From assembly GCA_012520255.1 (NCBI GenBank), contig JAAYOQ010000011.1, forward strand, positions 1 to 53,355: a stretch of 53,355 nt of DNA, in the 5' to 3' direction. The translations under genes were made by a program, and so were the position numbers. This DNA is from Erysipelotrichia bacterium. GTDB taxonomy: Bacteria; Bacillota_I; Bacilli_A; Erysipelotrichales; Erysipelotrichaceae. Position 1 is the first letter of the stretch. Every line of letters begins with the position of its first letter. This document shows, one piece after another, positions 23,847-32,670 of the stretch. The notes under the pieces are model-generated. The model did no database searches. It saw only the letters and a list, made by a program, of their open reading frames with translations, and had not been told where the DNA came from.

Positions 23847-24950
23847 TTATTTCAAAGAAGAAGAATTATTTATCAGTAGGGTACTATATATAAACAATAC
23901 ATCTTGACCGTTATTAGTGATATATTCTTTTAATATTGCTGAATTTATATAGCGAATATCAACAATGGTGATTTTTTTATATCCTTCAGTTAAAAGAGGG
24001 CATAAACTTGAGCCGAATGAATCTCTAAAAACAATCAGTTCCTTATCGCTATTACAATTATTATTTTCGATAGTTATTATGGCTTGATTTCCTGACAGGA
24101 AAAATTCATAAGGATCTTTTCCATAAGCCTTATCAAAATCATATATTCCTTTTTGAATATATCCATTATTAGCTAAATATGAAACAACAGAGTTTTGTAA
24201 AATTTCGTTTGTTAGATACGTGATTTTTTCAGTAGGGAACTTTAAAGCTGACTGACCAACATAAACACCATAAAAATCAATGTCAATGATCTTTTGAATA
24301 AATGGTGTTGTAATTTCAAAATCCATGTGTTCAGCTAATCTTTGAATGATTTTTTCAAGATTTTGCTGTTTCCAGTGAGTATCAGTGAAATAAAAATCTT
24401 CCAGCAGCAACAAATCAGCCAGTTTAATTTCTTGCATAGATGATAAGTTTTCTTTTATAAAATTGAAACATTTATCATAATCCAGAGATAGATAGCCATT
24501 GTTTTTAGCCAGATAGTAATTTTTATCTGGAATTATACTGTAGTAGATTTTGTTTGTTTCATCAAACATGTCATTTGAAATCCTGTTAAATAAATCAACA
24601 GCCCGTTTCCACATAAATTCATTTGATGGATACTCTAATTTGGAAAGGTAGCCATCAGCCTGATAAAGTCCGTTATTATCCAAATTCAAGAAGACGTTGT
24701 AAGCCACATAAGCTTTGATGATTCTAAATTTTTCTCTTTGAAAGAATTGGTCCTGGCTATATTTTTCAAAATCACTCATCCAGGATGTACTTATAATTGT
24801 GTTCATTTCAGGTTTGGGAAATTTAGCCAGGTATCTTCTTTCCGAGTCGGAATATTCTTTAAAAGGAGTTAAAAGGTTTCCACCAACAATAGTGAAAAAA
24901 GCAATTGAGCAAAGAATTACAAGATAGATATTTTTTGTTTTTTCGTTCAT
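23847..24950 (-). CDS. DHHW-family protein (AlgJ/AlgX-like O-acetylation partner)
   Basis: 367 aa from the ATG at 24950, which has GGAGGTG upstream (an in-frame ATG 51 bases earlier overlaps the MBOAT gene and lacks a site). A single N-terminal membrane anchor (~8-28) leaves the rest outside the cell. The family hallmark is DTHW at 190-193 (the DHHW motif), followed much later by the nucleophile region VFRDSFGSSLCP. These residues resemble the Asp-His and Ser of SGNH-type acetyltransferases such as AlgJ/X. It lies 10 bases after an MBOAT acyltransferase gene and probably receives its acetyl group to modify a surface polymer. Confidence 0.82.
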   Translation of the reverse strand: MNEKTKNIYLVILCSIAFFTIVGGNLLTPFKEYSDSERRYLAKFPKPEMNTIISTSWMSDFEKYSQDQFFQREKFRIIKAYVAYNVFLNLDNNGLYQADGYLSKLEYPSNEFMWKRAVDLFNRISNDMFDETNKIYYSIIPDKNYYLAKNNGYLSLDYDKCFNFIKENLSSMQEIKLADLLLLEDFYFTDTHWKQQNLEKIIQRLAEHMDFEITTPFIQKIIDIDFYGVYVGQSALKFPTEKITYLTNEILQNSVVSYLANNGYIQKGIYDFDKAYGKDPYEFFLSGNQAIITIENNNCNSDKELIVFRDSFGSSLCPLLTEGYKKITIVDIRYINSAILKEYITNNGQDVLFIYSTLLINNSSSLK

Positions 24951-24960
24951 CCTGCACCTC

Positions 24961-26361
24961 CTAAAATCTAAAGTATAAAAATGGATTAAATGATCCATCA
25001 ACTAGATAACTAATCACTAAAATAAATAGTGAAATATAAACAAACGGTTCAAGGATATCAAGGATAAGCTTAGCTACTTTATTTTCTTTTAATTTAGAAA
25101 TAATATTTTTAAAAAGTGGAGTTGAAGCAGCAATTGAAATAACAATAATCACCACATAGCTTCTTAAATAATAAATGGTTTCATAAGAAATGAAAGGTAT
25201 GTCTGATAATCCAAGCATATTTGATAGCTGGATACCAAGTGAAGATAAATCTGCAGCATTAAACAGTACAAATCCAAAAAGGGTAATTAAAATAATATAG
25301 ATGTGTCCAATAAATGGATGATTATCTAAATATCTGAAAGTATAAAGTTTTTCTATTATTAATAAAAAACCATAAAATAAACCCCAAATAATAAAGTTGT
25401 AACTTGCTCCATGCCAGAAGCCTGTCGCAAACCAGACAATAAAGATGTTTACTAGCCATCTTACTTTACTTACTCTATTACCACCTAAAGGAATATAAAG
25501 ATAATCTCTGAACCATTGTCCTAAGGACATATGCCATCTACGCCAGAATTCAGTAACGGTTTTAGCGATAAAAGGATAATTGAAGTTTTCTAAAAAATCA
25601 AAACCAAAGATTTTTCCTAAGCCGATAGCCATGTCACTATATCCTGAAAAATCAAAATAGATTTGTAAACTATAACAGAAAGCACTAAGCCAGCTGTAGA
25701 GCATAGAAATATCAGTAGTAACTGCGTATTTACTAACGACTTCTCCTAAAAGATTTGCCAATAAGACTTTTTTAGTTAAACCAATAACAAAGCGTTTAAT
25801 TCCTTCGCCTGCTTTGGTAAAACTATGAGTTCTGTCAGTCAATTGGTGTTCAATATCGGCATATCTGACAATAGGTCCTGCAATAAGTTGAGGAAACATA
25901 CATATATAAGTAGCCAAAGAGATTATATTTTGTTGAGCCTTGGTATGACCTCTATAGACATCAATGGTATAGCTTAAAATCTGAAAAGTATAAAATGAAA
26001 TACCTACCGGCAGACTTACCTTTAAAAATGGAATTGATAATCCGGAAAGACAGTTAAAAGAGTCGATGAAGAAATCGACATATTTAAAATATCCCAGAAT
26101 AAGCAAGTTAAAGATTACCGATAAAATAACTAGAATTTTCGCCTTTTTACTATTCAAATTCTTTTCTATTGAGAGGCCAAAAAAATATCCCGCTAAGATG
26201 GAAATAATCATCAAGATGACATATCTGGGTTCTCCCCAGCCATAGAAAAATAGTGATGATACTAAAAGCACAACATTTTTAAATGACCTGGGTACAATAA
26301 AATATAATACTACTACTATGGGTAGAAAATAAAATAGAAATGGTATGCTTGAAAATAACAT
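24961..26361 (-). CDS. MBOAT-family membrane O-acyltransferase
   Basis: 466 aa, about eleven membrane segments. The AlgI/DltB-type MBOAT pattern is clear: LPVGISFYTFQILSYTID (~117-134), the DFSGYSDMAIGLGKIFGF block (~237-254), FWRRWHMSLGQWFRDYLYIPLGG (~272-294), and the catalytic His317 in FATGFWHGASYN. These enzymes pass acyl groups across the membrane to a surface carbohydrate or teichoic acid. The gene is next to a DHHW protein and downstream of a lipoprotein on the same strand, rather than with dlt genes, so polysaccharide O-acetylation is the likelier role. Confidence 0.9.
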   Translation of the reverse strand: MLFSSIPFLFYFLPIVVVLYFIVPRSFKNVVLLVSSLFFYGWGEPRYVILMIISILAGYFFGLSIEKNLNSKKAKILVILSVIFNLLILGYFKYVDFFIDSFNCLSGLSIPFLKVSLPVGISFYTFQILSYTIDVYRGHTKAQQNIISLATYICMFPQLIAGPIVRYADIEHQLTDRTHSFTKAGEGIKRFVIGLTKKVLLANLLGEVVSKYAVTTDISMLYSWLSAFCYSLQIYFDFSGYSDMAIGLGKIFGFDFLENFNYPFIAKTVTEFWRRWHMSLGQWFRDYLYIPLGGNRVSKVRWLVNIFIVWFATGFWHGASYNFIIWGLFYGFLLIIEKLYTFRYLDNHPFIGHIYIILITLFGFVLFNAADLSSLGIQLSNMLGLSDIPFISYETIYYLRSYVVIIVISIAASTPLFKNIISKLKENKVAKLILDILEPFVYISLFILVISYLVDGSFNPFLYFRF

Positions 26362-26456
26362 ATTTTTATGCTCCTGAATAGAAAATCGAACACCCTAAAA
26401 TTGTGATCGATTTATTACAAATAAAAAATATCCAAATTTTATTAAGATAACAACCA

Positions 26457-26942
26457 TTATTCAGCATTAATGTCTTTATTACACATTAAAAAGAATACAA
26501 TTTGTCCGACATTCCCGACAGTTATTTCTTCAGCTGAAGTACAGATATTCCAAGTTAAATCTGAATGAGCTTTTAAAGTTTCAATAAAACTATTGACATC
26601 AGCACCATCTTCTAAAATGAAGATATATCCTAAAAATGGAATAGTTGAAATTTCTGGTAAAAATGCGGCTCCTTCTTTAAAACCCTCGATTGTTTCTGCA
26701 GTAAAGCCCATCAGCCAGCCTTCAGTAACAGACATTACCATTGGAGAAAATCTGATAATTTTATTTCCAATTATAATGTTAGCTAATTCTTCAGCAGTAG
26801 CATCTGGATTTTCATCTACAGCCTTTTCAAAAGCGGCTAATAAAGTTTCTCCAGAACTTTTTTCTTCTTCAATAGGTTTTGTACATCCAACTATCGTCAA
26901 TAACATCGCAGTCAGAAGACTGATGGTTAATATTTTTTTCAT
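26457..26942 (-). CDS. Lipoprotein of the MBOAT/DHHW module (DUF4358-like?)
   Basis: 161 aa. A lipoprotein signal peptide ends in LLTIVGC (Cys20). A Glu-rich linker leads into a compact domain (~35-160) ending GNVGQIVFFLMCNKD. No family is certain. The location upstream of MBOAT and DHHW, and the segment layout (an 'ATAEELANII' opening, a central Phe/Leu-rich block, a 'VGNVGQIVFFLM' end), resemble DUF4358 lipoproteins, which I recall in similar clusters. Its start has GAGGTAGT upstream. It is probably transcribed with the two acylation genes (95-bp gap) and may deliver or sense the acylated polymer; that is inference. Confidence 0.6.
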   Translation of the reverse strand: MKKILTISLLTAMLLTIVGCTKPIEEEKSSGETLLAAFEKAVDENPDATAEELANIIIGNKIIRFSPMVMSVTEGWLMGFTAETIEGFKEGAAFLPEISTIPFLGYIFILEDGADVNSFIETLKAHSDLTWNICTSAEEITVGNVGQIVFFLMCNKDINAE

Positions 26943-27064
26943 ATAGACTACCTCTTTTTCTTTCCTGGTGGTTAATAATAACCCATATCAATATACCAAA
27001 TTATTTGAATAATGTAATTGTGATTTTATGTGATTTCATCTTTATAAAAATATCTAAAATAGAG

Positions 27065-27096
27065 TATAATGAAAATAGAAAGAAATTAATGGTGAT
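27065..27096 (+). promoter_or_regulatory. -10 element and RBS that fix the start of the next gene
   Basis: TATAAT at 27065-27070 lies downstream of the in-frame ATG at 27005, so that ATG cannot be on the transcript. GGTGAT at 27091-27096 then points to the ATG at 27101. Confidence 0.5.
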
Positions 27097-27100
27097 AATG

Positions 27101-28045
27101 ATGAAATGGTTTATAATCGTAATAATATTGTTTGTTATAAGCGCAATCATCTATTCTGGTTATATTATCTTCAAAATAGTGATGGACCCTAACATGAAAT
27201 TACCATTTGTTGTTGATAATATTGATGATCCAAAAAATGTGATGTATCCAACAGCGAGAGTTCATCAGGAATATAGACTAAAACATCGTGCTGGTTTTAA
27301 AAGTTTACCTTTTAAAACTTTAAAGGCAAAATCTTTTGATGGACTTGATTTATATGCCGAGTTATTAGAAGGTGAAAACATTAAGGAAACTGTTATTCTG
27401 GTTCATGGATATAAAAGTGCCGCTATAAATGATTTTGCTGGAATAATTCAAGTATATTTAAAAAGAAAGTGTAATATTTTGGCACTGGAAAATAGAGCAC
27501 ATGGTCGAAGTGAAGGAAGGTATGTCGGTTTTGGTGAGTTAGACCAATATGATATTATCTATTGGGTAAAAAAAATTAATGAAATTTATCCTGAGACAAA
27601 CATCTTCCTACATGGAGTCTCTATGGGAGGGGCAGCTGTAATTCATACCTGTAATAAGGAAATGATAAATGTTAAAGGTATTATTGAAGATTGTGGTTTT
27701 ACATCTTGCAGGAAGATTACTAAAGAATTGATGAAAAGAGCATTCAATATACCATACTTTCCTGTAGGATATATATCAAGTTTTTTTGCATTAGCACTAG
27801 CTAAAGTAGATTTTGATAAAAGTGATGGTATAAAAGAAGTAATTAAAAGTAAATATCCAATCCTGTTTATCTCTGGAAATCAAGATAATTTTGTGCCAGT
27901 AAAAATGACTGTCGATATGTATGCATCTTGTGGCAGTGAAAAATATTTGTTGATAGTTGATAATGCAGGTCATTCAGCAGCGAATGTTATTGATGAAGAT
28001 GAATATTTCAGACAGATTGAAATATTTATGGATAAATATAGTTAA
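27101..28045 (+). CDS. Membrane-anchored alpha/beta hydrolase
   Basis: 314 aa from the ATG at 27101; 27089 or 27098 are alternatives, while 27005 lies upstream of the -10. One N-terminal membrane segment (~3-25) anchors the enzyme, probably facing outward. The hydrolase fold shows the oxyanion region VILVHGYKSA, ENRAHGRSEG, the nucleophile GVSMGG, ISGNQDNFVP with the acid, and the His in NAGHSAAN. The family (YqkD/Fsh1-like, BAAT-type) includes peptidases and esterases of unknown substrate. It is followed 17 bases later by an ATC-hydrolase-family gene, probably co-transcribed. Confidence 0.82.
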   Translation: MKWFIIVIILFVISAIIYSGYIIFKIVMDPNMKLPFVVDNIDDPKNVMYPTARVHQEYRLKHRAGFKSLPFKTLKAKSFDGLDLYAELLEGENIKETVILVHGYKSAAINDFAGIIQVYLKRKCNILALENRAHGRSEGRYVGFGELDQYDIIYWVKKINEIYPETNIFLHGVSMGGAAVIHTCNKEMINVKGIIEDCGFTSCRKITKELMKRAFNIPYFPVGYISSFFALALAKVDFDKSDGIKEVIKSKYPILFISGNQDNFVPVKMTVDMYASCGSEKYLLIVDNAGHSAANVIDEDEYFRQIEIFMDKYS

Positions 28046-28062
28046 TAGGAGGGGAAATTAAT

Positions 28063-28563
28063 ATGAGTAAAATAGTTAATGAAGCTAAAGTTAAAAATCC
28101 TTTGATAGTCGCAATTAGAGAATTACTGGAGCATAGAGCTTTATGGATGTACTTATTGCTAGATGAGGCGAATAAAAAAGGTCTACAGCCTGAAGAATTT
28201 GCTCCAGCAGCAATCAAAAGGTGTGGACTTTATCAAGGAGATCTGTTAAGGAAAAAAGGTGGCCAAGGGAAATCGTTAAAAGGTTTAAAGAAAGCATTAT
28301 TTGGTTTCTTTGCCCAAAAGGTATTTGAAATGGATATTTTAAGATGTGATGATGATCACTTAGATATTGATTTCCATTATTGTCCACTGGTTAAAGCCTG
28401 GCAAAAACAAGGATGTACAGATGAACAGATTTCTAAAATGTGTGATTATGCAATGTGTGGAGACAGAGGAATTGGTGAAGCTTTTGGTGTTGAACTGGAT
28501 TTGCCTGCCACTATTGCCAATGGTTGTAAAACCTGTCAATTAAGATATATCAGAAGAAAATAA
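28063..28563 (+). CDS. L-2-amino-thiazoline-4-carboxylic acid hydrolase family protein
   Basis: 166 aa, soluble. The family pattern is strong in the second half: FHYCPLVKAWQKQGC (~105-119), then MCDYAMCGDRGIGEAF (~125-140) and TIANGCKTCQLR near the end. The Cys residues in these blocks are the conserved ones. The named member opens the thiazoline ring to make L-cysteine, but most relatives in gut Firmicutes are untested and the fold is shared with other small-molecule hydrolases. GGAGGGG precedes the start. Operon partner: the alpha/beta hydrolase upstream. Confidence 0.8.
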   Translation: MSKIVNEAKVKNPLIVAIRELLEHRALWMYLLLDEANKKGLQPEEFAPAAIKRCGLYQGDLLRKKGGQGKSLKGLKKALFGFFAQKVFEMDILRCDDDHLDIDFHYCPLVKAWQKQGCTDEQISKMCDYAMCGDRGIGEAFGVELDLPATIANGCKTCQLRYIRRK

Positions 28564-28570
28564 TTAAAAC

Positions 28571-28604
28571 AGGATTTAGAAAATTGACATCTAAATCCTT
28601 TTTA
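28571..28604 (+). terminator. Terminator after the ATC-hydrolase-family gene
   Basis: A 10-bp stem (28571-28580 with 28590-28599) with T-run 28599-28603, shortly after the stop codon. Confidence 0.8.
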
Positions 28605-28703
28605 TTCAGATTTTACATATGTATTTTTTTCTACATATTAATTAATAATAGTAGTTCATAGTTAAAAAGGTATTATAATTGAATTGTCAGGAGGTAATAG
28701 GAA

Positions 28704-29552
28704 ATGGAAAATAAAACAAAAGATCTAACAAAAGTCAGTTTTGGAATCGCAATTATGTTTTTGCTTAGTTGGATTTATGGTTTTTTTATTGCTGGATGTT
28801 TACCAATATCAAACCTTTTAAAATCAATCATACTTCTTGTTGGCTTATATACGATTGGATTAGGTCTGTTTATTTATATCACAAAAGATGTAACTGAGAA
28901 TGTCTATAAAAAAGGGAAATTGTCAATTAAAACATATTTGACCTGTTTTTTACTTCAGTTTTGTGCGCTAGTTTTAACAATGCTGATTAATGTACTGCTA
29001 ATTGTTTTTTTAAATGCCACTCCAACGGGAACTGACAGCCTTTCTTTACCAATGTTATTTACCCTATTGGTTGTTGCTCCAATATTGGAAGAGTTTGTTT
29101 TCAGGCATATCTTCGCTAAGAAACTATTGAAATATGGAGAAGCGTTTTTTGTTTTAGTGTCTGCTTTTTGTTTCTGTATTGTTCATGGAGTATCAGCAGG
29201 TATTCCAACAATTATTTACACTTTTATTCTTGGTTTAATCTGGTCTTATTTATTAGTTAAAACAGGTAATATCTGGATACCAATAATTTATCACTCAATG
29301 TCCAACTTCTTTGGAGCAGTTTTATCGCAACTGATTTTAATTTTTTCTGAAAAATTGTTTCCAATATATTTTGTTCTGGTAATTTTATTGGCTATCACTG
29401 GTTTAATTTTGTTTGTCAGAAATAAAAAAGATTTTACCTTTGAAGATAAAGTCTTTAGTAAAGATAATTTAAAACAATTGTTTACCAATAAGGGGATTAT
29501 ATTTTTAATATTGGCGACTGTTTCTTTTATGCTGATAAAAAATATAATCTGA
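28704..29552 (+). CDS. CPBP intramembrane metalloprotease
   Basis: 282 aa, about eight membrane segments. The Rce1-like CPBP signature is complete: EEFVFRH (Glu129, Glu130, Arg134), the first His161 in CIVHG, and YHSMSNF (His about 196) near the end of the core. Bacterial members process lipoproteins or peptides, or confer self-immunity to peptide bacteriocins. No bacteriocin precursor was seen beside it. It has GGAGG upstream and looks monocistronic. Confidence 0.85.
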   Translation: MENKTKDLTKVSFGIAIMFLLSWIYGFFIAGCLPISNLLKSIILLVGLYTIGLGLFIYITKDVTENVYKKGKLSIKTYLTCFLLQFCALVLTMLINVLLIVFLNATPTGTDSLSLPMLFTLLVVAPILEEFVFRHIFAKKLLKYGEAFFVLVSAFCFCIVHGVSAGIPTIIYTFILGLIWSYLLVKTGNIWIPIIYHSMSNFFGAVLSQLILIFSEKLFPIYFVLVILLAITGLILFVRNKKDFTFEDKVFSKDNLKQLFTNKGIIFLILATVSFMLIKNII

Positions 29553-29577
29553 AAATAAAATCAATTTTATAAGAAAA

Positions 29578-29607
29578 AAGGATTCAGAGTTAATTTTCTG
29601 AATCCTT
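29578..29607. terminator. Bidirectional terminator
   Basis: An 11-bp stem (29578-29588 with 29597-29607) between the convergent CPBP and MFS genes; T-rich on both strands. Confidence 0.75.
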
Positions 29608-29612
29608 ATATT

Positions 29613-30947
29613 TTAGTCATCCATATCTTCAAAGGCCGCTAAGCCTTTTTTAGCTTCTATTTTCTGGTCACCATGTTTTACTTGAGACATTGTCATAAAT
29701 GAAAGCAGGACAAATATTGCTGAATAAATAAATAAAACCTTATAATCAATTAATCTCATTAATGTACCAGCAACAATAGGTGTAACAATCTGAGCTGCCA
29801 TACTGGCTGTATAGTAATAGCCAGTGAATTTACCAATATCAGCACCTTTACACATTTCAACAACCATTGGTAAAGAGTTGACATTAATAGAAGCCCAGGC
29901 AAATCCTACCATAGCAAAAGTAATAAACATTGGAACCGTAATAGTATTTGATAAGCTTGTCAAAACAAAGCCAAGAGCAAAACAGCCAGACAATAATAAT
30001 GTTCCAAATCTAATCATTTTTTTACGTCCATATTTGGTTGCCAGATTTCCAACTGGTATATAAGAAAGAATAGCACCGGCAGTTGCGATTAAAAGACAAG
30101 TACTGGCACCACCTAAACCTTGTCCCATAACTACATTGACATAGGTTGTAAACCAGGTGGTAACAGCATTATAACCAGTAAACCACAAAGCAATTGAGGC
30201 TAGTAAAAACATTAATGATCTTTGTACTTCCTTTGGAAGTCTTTCGGTTCCTGACCCATCATCTTCAGCTAAATTCCATTCAGGATGTTGTTTTTCCAAT
30301 TCTCTATTTTTCTCAACAAGTTTTGGTTCATTAACAAAAAGAAATAGCAAACCTACTGAGATAAACATAATAGCTGAAACAACGATAAATAAAGGTTGAT
30401 AATTGACATGTGCTAATCCGGCAGTTTTAGTATTTGGATACATAACAGCCGCAATAGCCAGATAGATGATTCCACCGACTGCACCCATCAGGTTGATAAT
30501 GGCATTAGCTTTTGAACGTAATGGTTTTGGTGTAACATCAGGCATCAGAGCTACTGCAGGAGAGCGATAAATTCCCATAGCTATTAAAAGAATCCCTAAA
30601 ACTACAACAAATGACACCAACTTGAAAGGTGATGGATTGTTGTAATAACTGTTGTCAATAATTGGTAGTAAATTCATTAAAATAACTGCACATCCAGTGC
30701 CAAATAAAATGAAAGGCATTCTTTTACCTATTTTAGTATCAGTTTTGTCCGATAATGCACCAAAGAAAGGTAACAAAAATAGTGCTAAAACATTATCAAT
30801 AGCCATGATAGCTCCTGATAAAGTTTCATTCATTTTAAAGGTTGTAGTTAAAATCAGCGGAATAATATTGTCATACATTTGCCAGAAAGCACAGATTGAC
30901 AAAAATGCTAATCCAACTATAAACGTCTGCTTATTGTTAAGTTTCAT
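29613..30947 (-). CDS. MFS transporter (SLC45/sugar-type)
   Basis: 444 aa with twelve predicted membrane segments. It has an N-terminal half signature GALSDKTDTKIGKRMPFI, the MFS loop 2-3 motif with extra basic residues, and a central cytoplasmic loop rich in Glu/Lys (~215-235). The pattern is closest to the SLC45/GPH-like disaccharide carriers, but the substrate is unknown. Its start has AGGAGAATT upstream. It is convergent with the CPBP gene and divergent from a lysophospholipase-type hydrolase, with no linked sugar-degrading gene. Confidence 0.82.
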   Translation of the reverse strand: MKLNNKQTFIVGLAFLSICAFWQMYDNIIPLILTTTFKMNETLSGAIMAIDNVLALFLLPFFGALSDKTDTKIGKRMPFILFGTGCAVILMNLLPIIDNSYYNNPSPFKLVSFVVVLGILLIAMGIYRSPAVALMPDVTPKPLRSKANAIINLMGAVGGIIYLAIAAVMYPNTKTAGLAHVNYQPLFIVVSAIMFISVGLLFLFVNEPKLVEKNRELEKQHPEWNLAEDDGSGTERLPKEVQRSLMFLLASIALWFTGYNAVTTWFTTYVNVVMGQGLGGASTCLLIATAGAILSYIPVGNLATKYGRKKMIRFGTLLLSGCFALGFVLTSLSNTITVPMFITFAMVGFAWASINVNSLPMVVEMCKGADIGKFTGYYYTASMAAQIVTPIVAGTLMRLIDYKVLFIYSAIFVLLSFMTMSQVKHGDQKIEAKKGLAAFEDMDD

Positions 30948-31126
30948 ATTAATTCTCCTATTTCTGTATCTATTATAGGATATTTTGGCTTATTGTTAAA
31001 ACCCTTTATTATTTTGTAAGTAAAGATTAAGTAAAAAATAGTTTTTTAACGAGTCTGGTAAGATTGATAAAACATTTAAAAAACAAATAAAATCAGTATT
31101 GTTTTAAATCGATACTACCATTATCA

Positions 31127-31135
31127 TGTTATAAT
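31127..31135 (+). promoter_or_regulatory. Extended -10 promoter
   Basis: TGTTATAAT at 31127-31135, about 47 bp upstream of the next start codon, which has AGGAGG at 31171-31176. This organism seems to use TGnTATAAT often (also at 18599, 19226 and 42724). Confidence 0.5.
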
Positions 31136-31182
31136 TAAAGTAGAAAAAAGAAAACTTTATTAAAAATAATAGGAGGTGCTTT

Positions 31183-32124
31183 ATGTTACATGAAGTTAGT
31201 TTTCTTTCTCATAATGAAAGAGACCATGTTAAGGGATGGATCTATGTTCCTGCATGTGAACCAAAGGGGATTTTACAAATAGTCCATGGATTTGGAGAGC
31301 ATTCTAGAAGATATCTTCACATGATTGTAGCCATGATGGATGCTGGATTTATTGTTGCAGCTGACGATCACGTTGGTCATGGTAAAACAGCTGTTGAAAA
31401 TCCAGGTACCTGGGGAGATTGGGGCGACAAAGGTTATCGCACGATGATGGAAGATGAGTACACGTTAACAAAGATTGTTAAAGAAATGTATCCTAAATTA
31501 CCTTATTTCTTATATGGACATAGTATGGGCTCATTTATTGCAAGAGATTATATTACAAAATATGGTGATGAACTGGCAGGTTGTATTTTATGTGGAACCA
31601 GTGGACCATTTCCTGGGTTGGAAGAAAGTAAGGTACGCTTAGAAAAAGCATTGGCTGAAGGCAAAGGGAATGAGTCTGGTGCTGATGAAATTGGAAAATT
31701 ATTAGGCTGGATGATTGAAAGATGTGAAGAAACTATTCGCTTTGGTAATGAGTGGATTTGTCATGATGAATATGTACAATATGACCATGCTCATGATCCA
31801 TTTGATGCTTTCACAAAACCAACATTGTTGAAATCTGCATATGACTTCGTTTTGATGTTAGAAGCTGTTGGTTCAAAAGAATGGGCTAAAAAAGTTCCGA
31901 TTGATTTACCAATCTATAATATAGCTGGTGACCAGGATCCTGTTGGCCAGTATGGAGAAGGGGTATACCAGGTCAGCAACTGGTTGATTGATACAGGTCA
32001 TTATGTTGAAACCGTACTATATCCAGGATATCGCCATGAAATTCATAATTACGACGATTTAAAATGGGAAGTAGAAGATGGTATTATTGAATTTATGGAG
32101 TTTGTATTAGAGGCTGAAGAATAA
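31183..32124 (+). CDS. Lysophospholipase / monoacylglycerol-lipase-like hydrolase
   Basis: 313 aa, cytoplasmic. The Hydrolase_4 (serine aminopeptidase S33, lysophospholipase) pattern is clear: LQIVHGFGEHSRRYLHM (~25-41), ADDHVGHGKTA, the nucleophile elbow YGHSMGS, acid in AGDQDPVGQYG, and His in YPGYRHEIHN near the C-terminus. Enzymes of this type remove an acyl chain from glycerolipids or related esters. It appears to be a single-gene unit with its own extended -10 promoter and AGGAGG. Confidence 0.85.
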   Translation: MLHEVSFLSHNERDHVKGWIYVPACEPKGILQIVHGFGEHSRRYLHMIVAMMDAGFIVAADDHVGHGKTAVENPGTWGDWGDKGYRTMMEDEYTLTKIVKEMYPKLPYFLYGHSMGSFIARDYITKYGDELAGCILCGTSGPFPGLEESKVRLEKALAEGKGNESGADEIGKLLGWMIERCEETIRFGNEWICHDEYVQYDHAHDPFDAFTKPTLLKSAYDFVLMLEAVGSKEWAKKVPIDLPIYNIAGDQDPVGQYGEGVYQVSNWLIDTGHYVETVLYPGYRHEIHNYDDLKWEVEDGIIEFMEFVLEAEE

Positions 32125-32164
32125 AATAAAGTTATAAAAAATCTCAGTAAATTTATTGATATTA

Positions 32165-32191
32165 AAGGCATGAATTCTTAGTTCATGCCTT
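32165..32191 (+). terminator. Probable terminator
   Basis: A perfect 10-bp stem (32165-32174 with 32182-32191) downstream of the hydrolase; the T-run is weak. Confidence 0.6.
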
Positions 32192-32670
32192 GTGTATATT
32201 ATAGTGAAAAGCGATATTATTGGATTGTAAATATTTTATTCATATATGTTGTCAAGCAGATCTTGATTCAGTCAATAATGTTTTATCTAAGGCAATAATA
32301 CTTGAGATAAGAAATCATAGAAAACAGGTAGCAATATTTTTGTGAAATGTTGGAAGCAGTATCCTGAAATAAGAGAAAGCTTAGCGTTAACAGTTACAGA
32401 AGTAATTTGTTAGCTGTTTAATGTAAAATTGAATTTCTAGGTGAGTTTATCCCAGGTGTGTCTGTTTACAAAAACAAGTTGTATTATTATTTTTTATGTG
32501 TGATAATAATTACGCTCATTATATATTTGGATTATTAAACTAACAGAGTGATTGATAGTCGGACATATTTTAGATCAAAGATACATATATGGTTATGAAC
32601 TAGGGTTGTCTTAAAAGATAAATTCACTTGGCATAAACATTATGCAAAGTTTTATTTAGAAGATAGAGTT
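32192..32670. other. 479-bp gap with no recognised gene
   Basis: No frame of useful length or familiar protein remnant. A short AT-only dyad lies at 32483-32510. I looked for a yybP-ykoY manganese riboswitch, common ahead of mntP, and did not find its conserved core. A short frame around 32250-32343 translates into something protein-like but is unrecognised and has no ribosome binding site. Confidence 0.5.

Noticed and set aside
27005-27100. N-terminal extension of the hydrolase beginning at 27005
   Set aside because: A TATAAT at 27065-27070 lies inside it and would be transcribed only from farther upstream; the ribosome binding site at 27091 points to 27101.
32192-32670. yybP-ykoY manganese riboswitch ahead of mntP
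   Set aside because: I looked for the conserved stem cores in the 479-bp leader and could not find them. Only an AT-rich dyad is present.
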